From Iodobacter ciconiae (GTDB lineage: Bacteria; Pseudomonadota; Gammaproteobacteria; Burkholderiales; Chitinibacteraceae), in NCBI RefSeq assembly GCF_003952345.1, contig NZ_CP034433.1:62001-126000 (forward strand): a DNA stretch of 64,000 nt, written 5' to 3'. Below, in pieces: positions 54,674 through 62,810 of this stretch. The notes under the pieces are model-generated. The model made no database searches and had not been told where the DNA came from. It saw only the letters and a list, made by a program, of their open reading frames with translations. How positions within the stretch are numbered: position 1 is the stretch's first letter; each line of letters opens with the position of its first letter. A program made the position numbers and the translations under genes.

Positions 54674-55261
54674 ATGAATTTAGAAATCGTTCTTCCTCCC
54701 TACCCTGGTATTTCTCTGGAGCACGTGTATTTAGTGCAATCTCTGCCGGATGCAGAACGCGCTTTGGCGGTGTTAGAAGTGGCGGACGTACTGGGCTTTG
54801 ATACCGAGTCCAAGCCTGTTTTTTTTAAAGGGCAGCAATCCACTGGGCCGCATTTAATTCAGCTTGCTACTGACCAGGAGGTATTTTTATTTCCGGTGGT
54901 GGCAGCGGGCCATAGCACTGTAGCTATTAAGGCCGTGCTTGAGTCGCCGCAAATACTGAAAGTAGGGTTTGGTTTAGGTGATGATCATAAGCGGCTGCAA
55001 GCCAAGCTGGGAATCACACCCAGGCATGTTCTTGATTTATCCAGAGCGCTCAGGGAAAAAGGGCAGGGCGACTTGGGGGCCAAGTCTGCGGTGGCAATGC
55101 ATTTTGGAATGCGCTTACAAAAATCAAAAAAAGTCTCAACTTCAAACTGGGCTGCTGCTCTTTTAAACGAGCGGCAAATCAAATATGCGGCAGATGATGC
55201 ACATGTGGCACTGTTGGTGTACCGGAAGTGGCAAGCTGGTGGCACACGGTTTGCCGGATGA
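54674..55261 (+). CDS. 3'-5' exonuclease (DEDD, RNase D-like)
   Basis: 195 residues forming one DEDD exonuclease domain: ExoI LGFDTESKP (Asp and Glu), ExoII KVGFGLGDDHKRLQAK with the central Asp, and ExoIII YAADDAHVALLVYRKW with Tyr and final Asp, the order D-E-D-D. An HLIQLATDQEVFLFP strand lies between. This fits small stand-alone relatives of RNase D and WRN exonuclease, acting on RNA or DNA 3' ends. Start at 54674. No operon partner; the DUF2892 gene follows after 119 bases. The substrate is not known. Confidence 0.85.
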   Translation: MNLEIVLPPYPGISLEHVYLVQSLPDAERALAVLEVADVLGFDTESKPVFFKGQQSTGPHLIQLATDQEVFLFPVVAAGHSTVAIKAVLESPQILKVGFGLGDDHKRLQAKLGITPRHVLDLSRALREKGQGDLGAKSAVAMHFGMRLQKSKKVSTSNWAAALLNERQIKYAADDAHVALLVYRKWQAGGTRFAG

Positions 55262-55380
55262 GCTTACTACTATATCTTGACTTATAATATATTTTAAAAT
55301 ATATTGTTATCATGTAAAGTGATGGTGATGTAATACCTATTTACTGATCCGAAATCGAGTTGACAAGTGGGAGCAAGATC

Positions 55381-55575
55381 ATGAATGTAGGCGGAATTGA
55401 TCGTATTTTACGGATTGCAGCAGGCTTGGTTTTGATTGTGCTGGCGTTATCGGGGCAAATTGGTGCCTGGGGTTTTATTGGCATACTGCCTTTGGCAACA
55501 GGGCTGTTTCGTTTTTGCCCTGCTTATAAATTAATCGGCTTTAATTCCTGCCCTTTAAGAAAAAGCGGTGAATAA
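55381..55575 (+). CDS. DUF2892 small membrane protein
   Basis: 64 residues with two membrane helices (IAAGLVLIVLALSGQIGAWG and FIGILPLATGLFRF) and the C-terminal CPAYKLIGFNSCP that is the signature of DUF2892 (YgaP C-terminal domain). GGGAG upstream of the ATG supports the start. In YgaP the domain sits with a rhodanese; here it is alone. It may anchor or interact with a sulfur-handling partner; function otherwise unknown. A terminator hairpin follows immediately. Confidence 0.85.
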   Translation: MNVGGIDRILRIAAGLVLIVLALSGQIGAWGFIGILPLATGLFRFCPAYKLIGFNSCPLRKSGE

Positions 55576-55583
55576 TTTTTGAG

Positions 55584-55609
55584 TAAGCCCTTGCGTCTGC
55601 AAGGGCTTA
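55584..55609. terminator. Hairpin after the DUF2892 gene
   Basis: TAAGCCCTTGC pairs with GCAAGGGCTTA around GTCT, preceded by AATAATTTTTGAG. A probable terminator shared with the convergent lipoprotein gene. Confidence 0.7.
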
Positions 55610-55682
55610 AATAGCCATCTCCGAGGGTTTCTCTCAGATATAGCCATTTTGGCTACCTGTTAGAGCTCATCAGAGCTTGGAC

Positions 55683-56432
55683 TTAGTAGCGAGGTGGTGC
55701 CGCATAAGGGTTGTCTGCCGGAAACGGATTAGGTTTTTGTGTTTTGCTTTTCAGGGCAACACGGAAAACGGCTACGCCAATCACACCAATATTGTTGGTG
55801 TCCCCGGCTGGCGTGTTGGCAGCATAGGCCTGATCAGGGGTTGAAAAGCGAAATGCTGCGACTTCTTCTTTGTTTTTGCGAAACCCTTCAATAGTGAGTG
55901 AGCGCTGCGCCGCCAGCAGATAGCCCGTATTACTGAGGCTGCCTGCCTGTCCGTTAAGCACATCCAGCCCGTCCACGGTAGTGACAATTTCAAAATCATT
56001 GTTGCTTAAATTTTCAAATTTGAGTGAATAGCGTGCGCCATTTGTGCCGCCAAGCAAAAATTGCCCCTGAGCTGTACGCATAAGCGGGATAGGACGGTTG
56101 TTTTCATCGAGTACGGTCCATTCGATCTCCCCGCGAACCAGGGGCAGATTGAGCTGATGTGCCGCTTTTGGCAGTGTTTTTGCTTCACGATATGAGATAG
56201 AGGCTATTTGCTCTGCTTGTTGCGGGGTGATGCGGCTGCCTTCAACATTGTGTACGCTGGATTCAAGTCCCTCGCCCCATTTTGTACCAAGCTTTGCGCT
56301 TGAAGTTTCTGTTTGTTGGGGAGCGGGCATGCTGGAGCAGGCAGCAAGCAGGCTAAGCAGGCTAAGCAGGCAAAGGCTGCCAAGTAGTTTGGCCCAATGT
56401 TTTTTAGCTTCGATATTTAACAGATAGTGCAT
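55683..56432 (-). CDS. Lipoprotein of unknown function
   Basis: 249 residues. Lipobox LAAC follows a helix with Leu-Ser repeats (LLGSLCLLSLLSLLAAC). The mature part is hydrophilic, contains SRITPQQAEQIASISYREA and KNKEEVAAFRFSTPD, and ends NPFPADNPYAAPPRY. I do not recognise a family. The QTETSSAKLGTKWGEGL patch after the lipid anchor is Ser/Thr rich, like a linker. Probably anchored on the outer membrane facing the periplasm. Convergent with the DUF2892 gene; single gene. Confidence 0.75.
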   Translation of the reverse strand: MHYLLNIEAKKHWAKLLGSLCLLSLLSLLAACSSMPAPQQTETSSAKLGTKWGEGLESSVHNVEGSRITPQQAEQIASISYREAKTLPKAAHQLNLPLVRGEIEWTVLDENNRPIPLMRTAQGQFLLGGTNGARYSLKFENLSNNDFEIVTTVDGLDVLNGQAGSLSNTGYLLAAQRSLTIEGFRKNKEEVAAFRFSTPDQAYAANTPAGDTNNIGVIGVAVFRVALKSKTQKPNPFPADNPYAAPPRY

Positions 56433-57075
56433 TACGTATTTCTCATTATTTAAATAGGTTTTAAAAAAATGCTTGTTGCAGGTGTATTGCTTTCTTTAAG
56501 TGTTTATCATGCACTATGTGTTATTTACGGGTAAATATATTTTTAGTTATTTTTCTTTCGGTAAATATTTCTACCTACAGGTTGGTGTGTATTTTTAGAT
56601 TTTTCGTTGGGGTTTTTATTTACGTTAAACATAATGCAAAGTTTTTTTACTTGTAGCTGGTTTTAAATTAATTAGCATATGCAATAAATATTTTCCGATA
56701 TTTATCCGGGCAGGGTCAGTGGGTGCTAATTGATTAAATCTGCTTCATTTATGCCCGATGTAAACTTAGCTTTGCACTGGGTTATTGCTACAAAGATGCG
56801 GATAAGATGTTTTAATCAAAAAAATCTGCACTGTTTACGCTTTGTTTGCGGGGCTTATTTCTGGCTGGCCCGGAATACTGGTTTTAATCGCAATACCTTG
56901 GGTGCCCGGTAAAAAATTTAGTGCACTGGACTGGAAAATAAAACCGAGACTACCTGCTTGCTGTTTATCCAGCCTGCAAACAGGGGCAGCAACATCTCTT
57001 TTGTGCCGGATGGGGTGAGGGCCGCCGATCTGGCCAGCGCTGCTGCTGCTAAATTTGAGTGCCAGCACCGCTCAT
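56433..57075. other. Intergenic, ~640 bases, with possible coding remnant at its right end
   Basis: The left part is AT-rich. Between about 56865 and 57097 the plus strand holds coding-like stretches in two frames (GILVLIAIPWVPGKKF, then RAADLASAAAAKFECQHR ending at a stop near 57097), which may be a decayed gene but match no family I know. Its end overlaps the preferred start of the DUF2459 gene. Confidence 0.35.
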
Positions 57076-57753
57076 ATGTTAATTTACAATTCAATTGAAT
57101 GTATAAATAGATGGAGCACTAGAAAATTGGTTTTATTCAGACTATTTATGGTATTTTTTATCTGTTTGCTAAGCTATTTTACTTACGCTGTTGAGCCCGC
57201 CTCGGGCAGTAATGCATCTATTTATGTTATAAATAATGGCTGGCATACTGGCCTGGTATTACCTGCTACAGCATTAAAGCAGTTTCCTGAGTTGAAACAG
57301 CGTTTTGGCGATGTGCCTTATCTGGAAATGGGCTGGGGTGATAAAGGCTTTTACCAGGAAAGAAATGTAACTGCAGGGATTGCTATACGGGCAATGCTTG
57401 GAATATCTGGATCGATTATTCATCTGGTCGCCGTGCCTTATGATCCAAAGCAGTATTTTAAAAATAGCCAAATAAAAGAAATTTGCCTGTCCAGCGTGCA
57501 ATTACAACGTTTAAGTCAGAATCTGGCGCAAAGCTTTGATCAAAGTAGTGGATCTGTCAGTGCTTTGGGCAAAGGTTTATACGGAGATAGCGAGTTTTAT
57601 GCAGCATTAGGGGCTTATCATCTTTTTAATACTTGTAATAGCTGGACTGCTCAGCAATTGGCCAGTTTGGATTTGCCAATCTGGCCCTATTTTAAATTAA
57701 CCGCCAGCAGTGTGATGAACGCAATTGCCGCTTTGCCAGAGCAATGCCAGTAA
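57076..57753 (+). CDS. DUF2459 exported protein
   Basis: About 225 residues. An N-terminal hydrophobic segment (LFRLFMVFFICLLSYFTYA) is a signal peptide or anchor; the mature part has IYVINNGWHTGLVLPAT and GWGDKGFYQERN, and HLFNTCNSWTAQQLASLDLP near the C-terminus with the characteristic N-T-C-N. This matches the DUF2459 family of unknown function with a conserved His and Cys pair, perhaps NlpC/P60-like. The start is unsure: ATG at 57076, TTG at 57127 (GGAG ten bases before) and ATG at 57148 all read into the signal. No operon partner. Confidence 0.78.
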   Translation: MLIYNSIECINRWSTRKLVLFRLFMVFFICLLSYFTYAVEPASGSNASIYVINNGWHTGLVLPATALKQFPELKQRFGDVPYLEMGWGDKGFYQERNVTAGIAIRAMLGISGSIIHLVAVPYDPKQYFKNSQIKEICLSSVQLQRLSQNLAQSFDQSSGSVSALGKGLYGDSEFYAALGAYHLFNTCNSWTAQQLASLDLPIWPYFKLTASSVMNAIAALPEQCQ

Positions 57754-57999
57754 TGTTATCACTAACCTATGCCTGATGCTTATTTAAAATAAATAGGCAG
57801 CTCCATTGCCAAATAAATATTAATTAAATTACTAAATAATTATTTTTTATCCTAACCTGTTTTTAATACAGCGGTATTTGCCCTTTGTGATGATCTGTAT
57901 GTATTTCTCTATAGTTGGGCAGAATGATGTTGTTATTTGTTTCTCTGTTGGGAAAGTTAAATAATGCGTGTAAATAGAATTTAGCAGCGGGATTAATTG

Positions 58000-58815
58000 C
58001 TATAGCCAGTGCGCCAGTCTGGCCAGTGCGTAAACGCAAAGGCTGCTCAGTGCAAGCAGAGCAGGGGATTGCCACTGGTGGTTAATCAGGCGGGAGAGGG
58101 CAATCAGCAGCAGGCTGCAGATGATCCAGCTCCGGCTGATAGGTATAAGGCCCAGCAGCCAGGCACAGGGTAGCAGGGGAATAAACCAGCTGATAGCTTT
58201 AAATGAGCGGGCGTGATGTGTGTCCGTGGCAGGGGCCAGCTCGGGGAGCTGGTTTTGTAATGCGGTTAGGAAGCTGCTGAGGCCCTGGCGTAAATCTGTA
58301 ATAAGTTGCCGGGCAAGTATTGGGTCGATTCCTTTGGCTATTAAAATACCGTAAAGGCCAAGGCTTGCTTCTGCGCCGGGCAGATTGTGTTCTATTTCGG
58401 CAGGAGGGCTGATACGGGTACGCCAGATTTGCCATGCTGCACCAGCGATGGCAAGCAGCCAGAGACCAAATTGCATGGAAGCGGTAAGGCGATTAAAGCC
58501 TGCCAGCAGGGCAAGCAGGCTAATACCAAGCAGCAGTGCATCATTGAGACTTTGCCGGATCAGCTGAAAGCGATAGTGGCTGGCTGGCAGATAAAGCGCT
58601 GCACCCTGTATGCCCCGCTTAATCAGGCTGGGGGCAAGCAGCGCAGGCCCAAATGTTGTCAGCAAAAAAATCCAGTATCGGGCCCGGTTGGAACGTGGCT
58701 CTTTCGCTTCTAATGCGGCCAATTCCAGAAAAAACCATTGTCGCACCGAGCCTGACTCCTGATCGGATAGTGCGCTTAACAGGGCATATTTTTCGGGTGA
58801 GCTAAATGGCTGCAT
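58000..58815 (-). CDS. Multispan membrane protein of unknown function
   Basis: 271 residues. After a hydrophilic start (MQPFSSPEKYALLSALSDQE, with a short YWIFLLTTFGPALLAPSL helix at ~47-64), five more helices: ~93-107, 115-130, 210-222, 227-241 and 250-270, so six in total. The middle loop (140-205) has ILIAKGIDPILARQLITDLRQ and a Pro/Asp/His-rich segment. I do not recognise the family. It is a solitary minus-strand gene between the DUF2459 gene and cysB. Confidence 0.65.
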   Translation of the reverse strand: MQPFSSPEKYALLSALSDQESGSVRQWFFLELAALEAKEPRSNRARYWIFLLTTFGPALLAPSLIKRGIQGAALYLPASHYRFQLIRQSLNDALLLGISLLALLAGFNRLTASMQFGLWLLAIAGAAWQIWRTRISPPAEIEHNLPGAEASLGLYGILIAKGIDPILARQLITDLRQGLSSFLTALQNQLPELAPATDTHHARSFKAISWFIPLLPCAWLLGLIPISRSWIICSLLLIALSRLINHQWQSPALLALSSLCVYALARLAHWL

Positions 58816-59013
58816 GAAGGAGCGGGTGATGGTTAGGTGGCAAATTGCAAGTGAAGATACGAACTACTTATGCAGCTCGCACCTTCAGGCCGTGATTTAT
58901 AGGGAGAGCAAGGGTGCGTCTCTGTTTTTCATTTGCCCCCTGCTCTTCAAGTATATGGGTTTTGTTACGCAGGCTTTTGTGCATTAAATCAACATACACG
59001 GTTTGTGCTTTTT

Positions 59014-59949
59014 CTACTCTTCGCTGTCACACATCAGGGCCGCCTGCACTACCTTGCGGTTAAGATGCGGGGAGAATAGTTCGATAAAGTCGTAAGCATA
59101 GCCACGCAAATAAGCATCTTTGCGAATCCCGATGCGGGTGGTGGATTCATGAAATAAGTGCGAGGCGTCGATCGCAACAAGCTGCTGATCACGCTCGGCT
59201 TCAAATGCCATGGTTGCCAGAATGCCGATACCCAGCTCAAGGGCAACATAGGTTTTGATCACATCCGAATCGATGGCGGTCAGCACCACATTCGGGGTAA
59301 GGCCGTGCGACTCAAAAGCTTCGTTGATTTTATTGCGCCCTGCAAAGGCAAAATCGTAAGTAATCAGCGGCCAGGCGGCGACATCATCCAGGGTGATCGG
59401 GCGATCAAGCCGGGTGAGCGGGTGGCCCACAGGCACCACAATGCTGCGGTTCCAGTTGTAGCAATCAAGCATGGCCAGCTCGGAGTAATGATCGATGCCT
59501 TCTGTGGCGATGGCGATATCGGCAGCGCCTTCTACAACCATTTCACTAATTTGCGTCGGGCTGCCTTGTTTAATGGACAAGTGCACCTTAGGGTAGCGCA
59601 GCATAAAATTATGGATAGTGGTGGGCAGTGCGTAGCGTGCCTGGGTGTGCGTGGTGGCAATGGTGAGGCTGCCGCCTTCCACATTAATAAAATCTTCACC
59701 GATGCGCTTTAGGTTTTGTGCCTGCATCAGCATGCGCTCGGAAATACGCAGAATTTCCTTGCCCGGAGCGGTCACATCCACGACACGTTTACCGTTACGA
59801 ATAAAAATTTGCACGCCTAATTCATCTTCCAGCAGGCGAATTTGCTTGGAAATGCCTGGCTGGGAGGTGTGGAGCTTCTCGGCAGCTTCAGAAACATTCA
59901 GGCCTTGTTTAGCCACTTCCACTAGATAGCGCAGCTGTTGCAACTTCAT
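59014..59949 (-). CDS. cysB: CysB-type LysR regulator
   Basis: 311 residues. HTH at ~20-40 in LNVSEAAEKLHTSQPGISKQ with the KQIRLLEDELGVQIFIRNGKR extension typical of CysB; effector domain with THTQARYALP and SIVVPVGHPLTRLDRPITLDD. CysB senses O-acetylserine and activates sulfate-assimilation genes. It is divergent from tauE-cysH, an arrangement that fits direct control. Start at 59949; the longer frame adds 22 residues without match. Confidence 0.92.
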   Translation of the reverse strand: MKLQQLRYLVEVAKQGLNVSEAAEKLHTSQPGISKQIRLLEDELGVQIFIRNGKRVVDVTAPGKEILRISERMLMQAQNLKRIGEDFINVEGGSLTIATTHTQARYALPTTIHNFMLRYPKVHLSIKQGSPTQISEMVVEGAADIAIATEGIDHYSELAMLDCYNWNRSIVVPVGHPLTRLDRPITLDDVAAWPLITYDFAFAGRNKINEAFESHGLTPNVVLTAIDSDVIKTYVALELGIGILATMAFEAERDQQLVAIDASHLFHESTTRIGIRKDAYLRGYAYDFIELFSPHLNRKVVQAALMCDSEE

Positions 59950-60080
59950 GGCAAATCCTTTCGCAAAAATAATGTAAACAAAACCTAATAACCCATTCGT
60001 ATAAAATCTTAACATATTCGTCTATAGAATTATAAAACGAGTTGCTATGCTGGCAAACTATTTGGATATTGGGCGACATC
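59950..60080. promoter_or_regulatory. Divergent cysB / tauE-cysH control region
   Basis: 131 bases, AT-rich, with a repeated ATTCGT (60,0-step copies at 59994-59999 and 60016-60021, 22 bases apart) next to TATAAAAT and TATAGAAT -10-like elements. A plausible CysB target, which usually lacks a tight consensus. Confidence 0.5.
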
Positions 60081-60857
60081 ATGGAATACGGATATATTGT
60101 CGCAGGCTTACTGGTGGGCTTTATTGTCGGCATGACAGGTGTAGGAGGCGGCTCTTTAATGACGCCGATTTTGCTCTGGTTTGGGATTAGTCCGGCCACG
60201 GCCGTGGGTACGGATTTACTTTATGCCGCCATTACCAAGGGTAGCGGGATTTTTGTTCATCACAAAAAGAAAAATATTGACTGGAATATCACCGGCTGGC
60301 TGGCCGCAGGCAGTGTGCCCGCAGCGCTGATTACCTTGCTGGTGCTGCACAATTTGCATTCCGATTTAAGTGTGGTCAATGCGCTGATTAAGCAGGCGCT
60401 GGGTGTGGCGCTGTTATTAACGGCAGTTGCGATTGTGTTTAAGCCGCAGTTATTAAAATGGGGACATCGCCACGCCTCATCATGGCTTTATTTACCTCCT
60501 CGCAAGCTCAATAGCATTACTGTGCTGGTCGGCGTATTTCTGGGGGTGATTGTGACCCTTACCTCGATTGGTGCAGGGGCTTTGGGAACGGTGGCTTTAT
60601 TTTTACTTTATCCGATGATTTCCACCTCACGACTGGTCGGTACAGAGATTGCGCATGCTGTTCCGCTCACTTTGGTCGCCGGGCTGGGGCATGCAGGCCT
60701 TGGCAATATTGATTGGCATCTGCTGATGTATTTACTGATAGGCTCTTTACCGGGGATTTATTTTGGCAGCCATTTAACCGGCCGGGTTCCGGAAACTGTT
60801 TTACGCCCCTGTCTGGCGGTGATGCTGGTGATGATTGGCGGTAAGCTGATATTTTGA
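60081..60857 (+). CDS. TauE/SafE-family sulfite/organosulfonate exporter
   Basis: 258 residues with about eight membrane helices arranged as two repeats. The first begins GYIVAGLLVGFIVGMTGVGG with GGGSLMTPILLWFGISPATAVGTDL; the second has VLVGVFLGVIVTLTSIGAGALG, then TRLVGTEIAHAV-type segment SRLVGTEIAHAVPLTLVAGLG. These are hallmarks of the family that exports sulfite or moves sulfur compounds. Its stop overlaps the cysH region by four bases from an alternative TTG (60854), so translation is probably coupled. Expected to vent excess sulfite made by downstream steps; substrate is inferred from the neighbours. Confidence 0.88.
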   Translation: MEYGYIVAGLLVGFIVGMTGVGGGSLMTPILLWFGISPATAVGTDLLYAAITKGSGIFVHHKKKNIDWNITGWLAAGSVPAALITLLVLHNLHSDLSVVNALIKQALGVALLLTAVAIVFKPQLLKWGHRHASSWLYLPPRKLNSITVLVGVFLGVIVTLTSIGAGALGTVALFLLYPMISTSRLVGTEIAHAVPLTLVAGLGHAGLGNIDWHLLMYLLIGSLPGIYFGSHLTGRVPETVLRPCLAVMLVMIGGKLIF

Positions 60858-60883
60858 GTGCAGTAATGAGGGAGCAGAAAAGA

Positions 60884-61567
60884 ATGAGCTTTGAAGAAAA
60901 ACTAGCCGATACGATCGCGCTGCTGCACAAAATTGCCACTGAATATAGCCCTGCTGTATTTGCCAATTCATTGGGGGCAGAAGATATGGTGATCACTGAT
61001 CTGATTGCCAAACATCAGGTGGATATTCAGATTTTTAGTCTGGATACGGGCCGCCTGCCTGCCCAGACTTATGCCTTGATGCAAAAATCTGCCGTGCAGT
61101 ATTCAAGCCAGCCGATTCAGGTGTTTTTTCCGCAAACGGCGGCAACAGAACGCTTTGTTAATCAGCATGGCATCAATGCTTTTTATGAATCGGTTGAGCT
61201 GCGTAAAGCCTGTTGCCAGATTCGTAAAATGGAGCCTTTAAAGCGTGCTCTGGCAGGTAAAAAAGCCTGGGTTACTGGCCTGCGCCGCGAGCAATCGCCA
61301 ACCCGTACTGATTTGGGTAATCAGGAGTTTGATAGTGGTAATGGCCTGGCAAAATTTAACCCGCTGATTGAATGGACAGAAAAAGAAGTCTGGGGGTATA
61401 TCAAGGCGAACAATGTGCCTTACAACGCTTTGCACGATCAGCACTACCCTTCGATTGGCTGCGAGCCCTGTACGCGCGCTGTTGCTATGGGGGAGGATGT
61501 CAGAGCGGGGCGCTGGTGGTGGGAGGACCCGGCTAATAAAGAATGTGGTTTACATGTAAAAAAATAA
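60884..61567 (+). CDS. cysH: Assimilatory APS reductase (CysH family, 4Fe-4S type)
   Basis: 227 residues. ATP-pyrophosphatase fold with FANSLGAEDMVITDLI and the substrate loop; the four cluster cysteines are ELRKACCQIRK (CC pair) and GCEPCTRA (C-x-x-C), and the catalytic cysteine is ECGLH at the C-terminus. The CC/CxxC set means adenylyl-sulfate (APS) rather than PAPS is the likely substrate. Reduces APS to sulfite with thioredoxin. Start at 60884 has AGGGAG upstream; 60866 or TTG at 60854 are longer options. Ends with a strong terminator. Probably one operon with tauE under CysB control. Confidence 0.92.
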   Translation: MSFEEKLADTIALLHKIATEYSPAVFANSLGAEDMVITDLIAKHQVDIQIFSLDTGRLPAQTYALMQKSAVQYSSQPIQVFFPQTAATERFVNQHGINAFYESVELRKACCQIRKMEPLKRALAGKKAWVTGLRREQSPTRTDLGNQEFDSGNGLAKFNPLIEWTEKEVWGYIKANNVPYNALHDQHYPSIGCEPCTRAVAMGEDVRAGRWWWEDPANKECGLHVKK

Positions 61568-61572
61568 ACCGG

Positions 61573-61600
61573 TGTCCGCAACGATGCGGACATTTTTTTT
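61573..61600 (+). terminator. Rho-independent terminator after cysH
   Basis: TGTCCGCA pairs with TGCGGACA around loop ACGA, followed by TTTTTTTT; five bases after the cysH stop. Confidence 0.95.
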
Positions 61601-61656
61601 GCGAGCCAGCAGGGTACCATCCCGTTTTTCCGGGCGGCATAGCTCTGGTTAAAAGT

Positions 61657-61681
61657 AAGCCACGCAAGGTGGCTTTTTTTC
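61657..61681 (+). terminator. Second T-tailed hairpin downstream of cysH
   Basis: AGCCAC pairs with GTGGCT around GCAAG, followed by TTTTTTT. Possibly a back-up terminator. Confidence 0.7.
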
Positions 61682-61773
61682 TGCGTAAAGCGGGTTAAAG
61701 CAAGAGTGGCTTTTTAATTACACTCTGTCAAATGTCTGCCTCATCTCATTGACATGGTTTATCTGTCTGATTA

Positions 61774-61878
61774 AATTGGTACGGTACATTACTTGTATGT
61801 AAGCTATTTTTCGCAAAATTAAGCGATTTTATAGTTTGTACATTATCAAATTGGTATTACAAGGTATATCAATTGGTA
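61774..61878. promoter_or_regulatory. Three AATTGGTA repeats upstream of the kinase gene
   Basis: AATTGGTA occurs at 61774-61781, 61849-61856 and 61871-61878. The last two are 22 bases apart (two DNA turns) and lie 37-66 bases before the kinase start; the first is 75 bases further up. Likely operators for the GntR regulator encoded after the kinase; the surrounding ATTGGTATTAC / GTATATCAATTGGTAT arms are related. Confidence 0.6.
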
Positions 61879-61914
61879 TTTAAACTAAACCACAATAAGA
61901 TGAAGAGACCAACA

Positions 61915-62790
61915 ATGAGCAAGATTCAATATTTAATCGGTGTGGATGGTGGCGGTACAGGTACACGTATTTGTATTGCAGGCCCGGATGGTGTGGAAAA
62001 GGTGCGTGCTGAAGGGGCTGCATCTGCTTTGGGGCAGGGCATTGATAAAGCCTGGCTTAACATTGCTCAGGCAATCAGGGCGGGCTTTGCCGAGCTGGAA
62101 ATTGAGCCGGATTTTGCTCAGTGCGCAGTGGGTCTGGGGATATCGGGTGTTCATAATCCGGTTTGGGCTGAAGAATTCAGGCAAAAAAATCCAGGTTTTG
62201 GCAAAATTGTTGTTGAAACCGATGGTTTTTCTACTCTGCTGGGGGCAACTAATGGACAGCATGGTGGGATTATCGCGATTGGAACCGGCTCTATCGGGGA
62301 AGCATGGCTGCCAGATGGTCAGCGCCTGGAGGTGGGGGGCTGGGGTTTTCCAACTTCTGATGAGGGCAGTGGCGCATTTTTGGGCTTAAAAGCCATCAAC
62401 CATGTGCAGCGGATTATGGATGGGCGCCGCCCTGTGACTGACTTTGGCCGTAAGTTGCTCTCGATCACGGGGCAGACCAAGGTAGAGATTTTTAACTGGA
62501 TGGGGCAAATGAAGCAGGGTGAATGCGCTTCATTGTCGCCGGTAGTCATGGAGTTTGCTGCCAGTGATGCGTATGCTCGTGCTTTCCTGCAAGATGCAGG
62601 TCAGGAAATCGAGCAGATTGGTCAGGCTTTGCGTGCACAAAATCCAAATCTGCCATTGGCCATTTGTGGTGGTGGTTTATCCGAGGCTCTGCGGCCATTT
62701 ATTCCGGCAGACTTTTTAGCGAGCACCATCCGTCCACAGAAAGATTCCTGTGCAGGTGCTTTAATTCTGATTTACCAAGCGTTGGCTTGA
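61915..62790 (+). CDS. N-acetylglucosamine/BadF-BcrA-type sugar kinase
   Basis: 291 residues. Actin-like ATPase fold: phosphate 1 loop GVDGGGTGTRICIAG, connect loop, phosphate 2 region GGIIAIGTGSIGEAW, then GGWGFPTSDEGSGAFLGLKA, and adenosine motif AICGGGLSEAL. This is the BadF/BadG group; members in chitin and amino-sugar loci phosphorylate GlcNAc or glucosamine. The UTRA-type GntR regulator directly downstream supports an amino-sugar role. The ATG at 61915 is preferred for the start of the fold. The gene is immediately followed (20 bases) by the regulator. Confidence 0.85.
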   Translation: MSKIQYLIGVDGGGTGTRICIAGPDGVEKVRAEGAASALGQGIDKAWLNIAQAIRAGFAELEIEPDFAQCAVGLGISGVHNPVWAEEFRQKNPGFGKIVVETDGFSTLLGATNGQHGGIIAIGTGSIGEAWLPDGQRLEVGGWGFPTSDEGSGAFLGLKAINHVQRIMDGRRPVTDFGRKLLSITGQTKVEIFNWMGQMKQGECASLSPVVMEFAASDAYARAFLQDAGQEIEQIGQALRAQNPNLPLAICGGGLSEALRPFIPADFLASTIRPQKDSCAGALILIYQALA

Positions 62791-62810
62791 TTTTACATAA
62801 AGAGGCGAAA

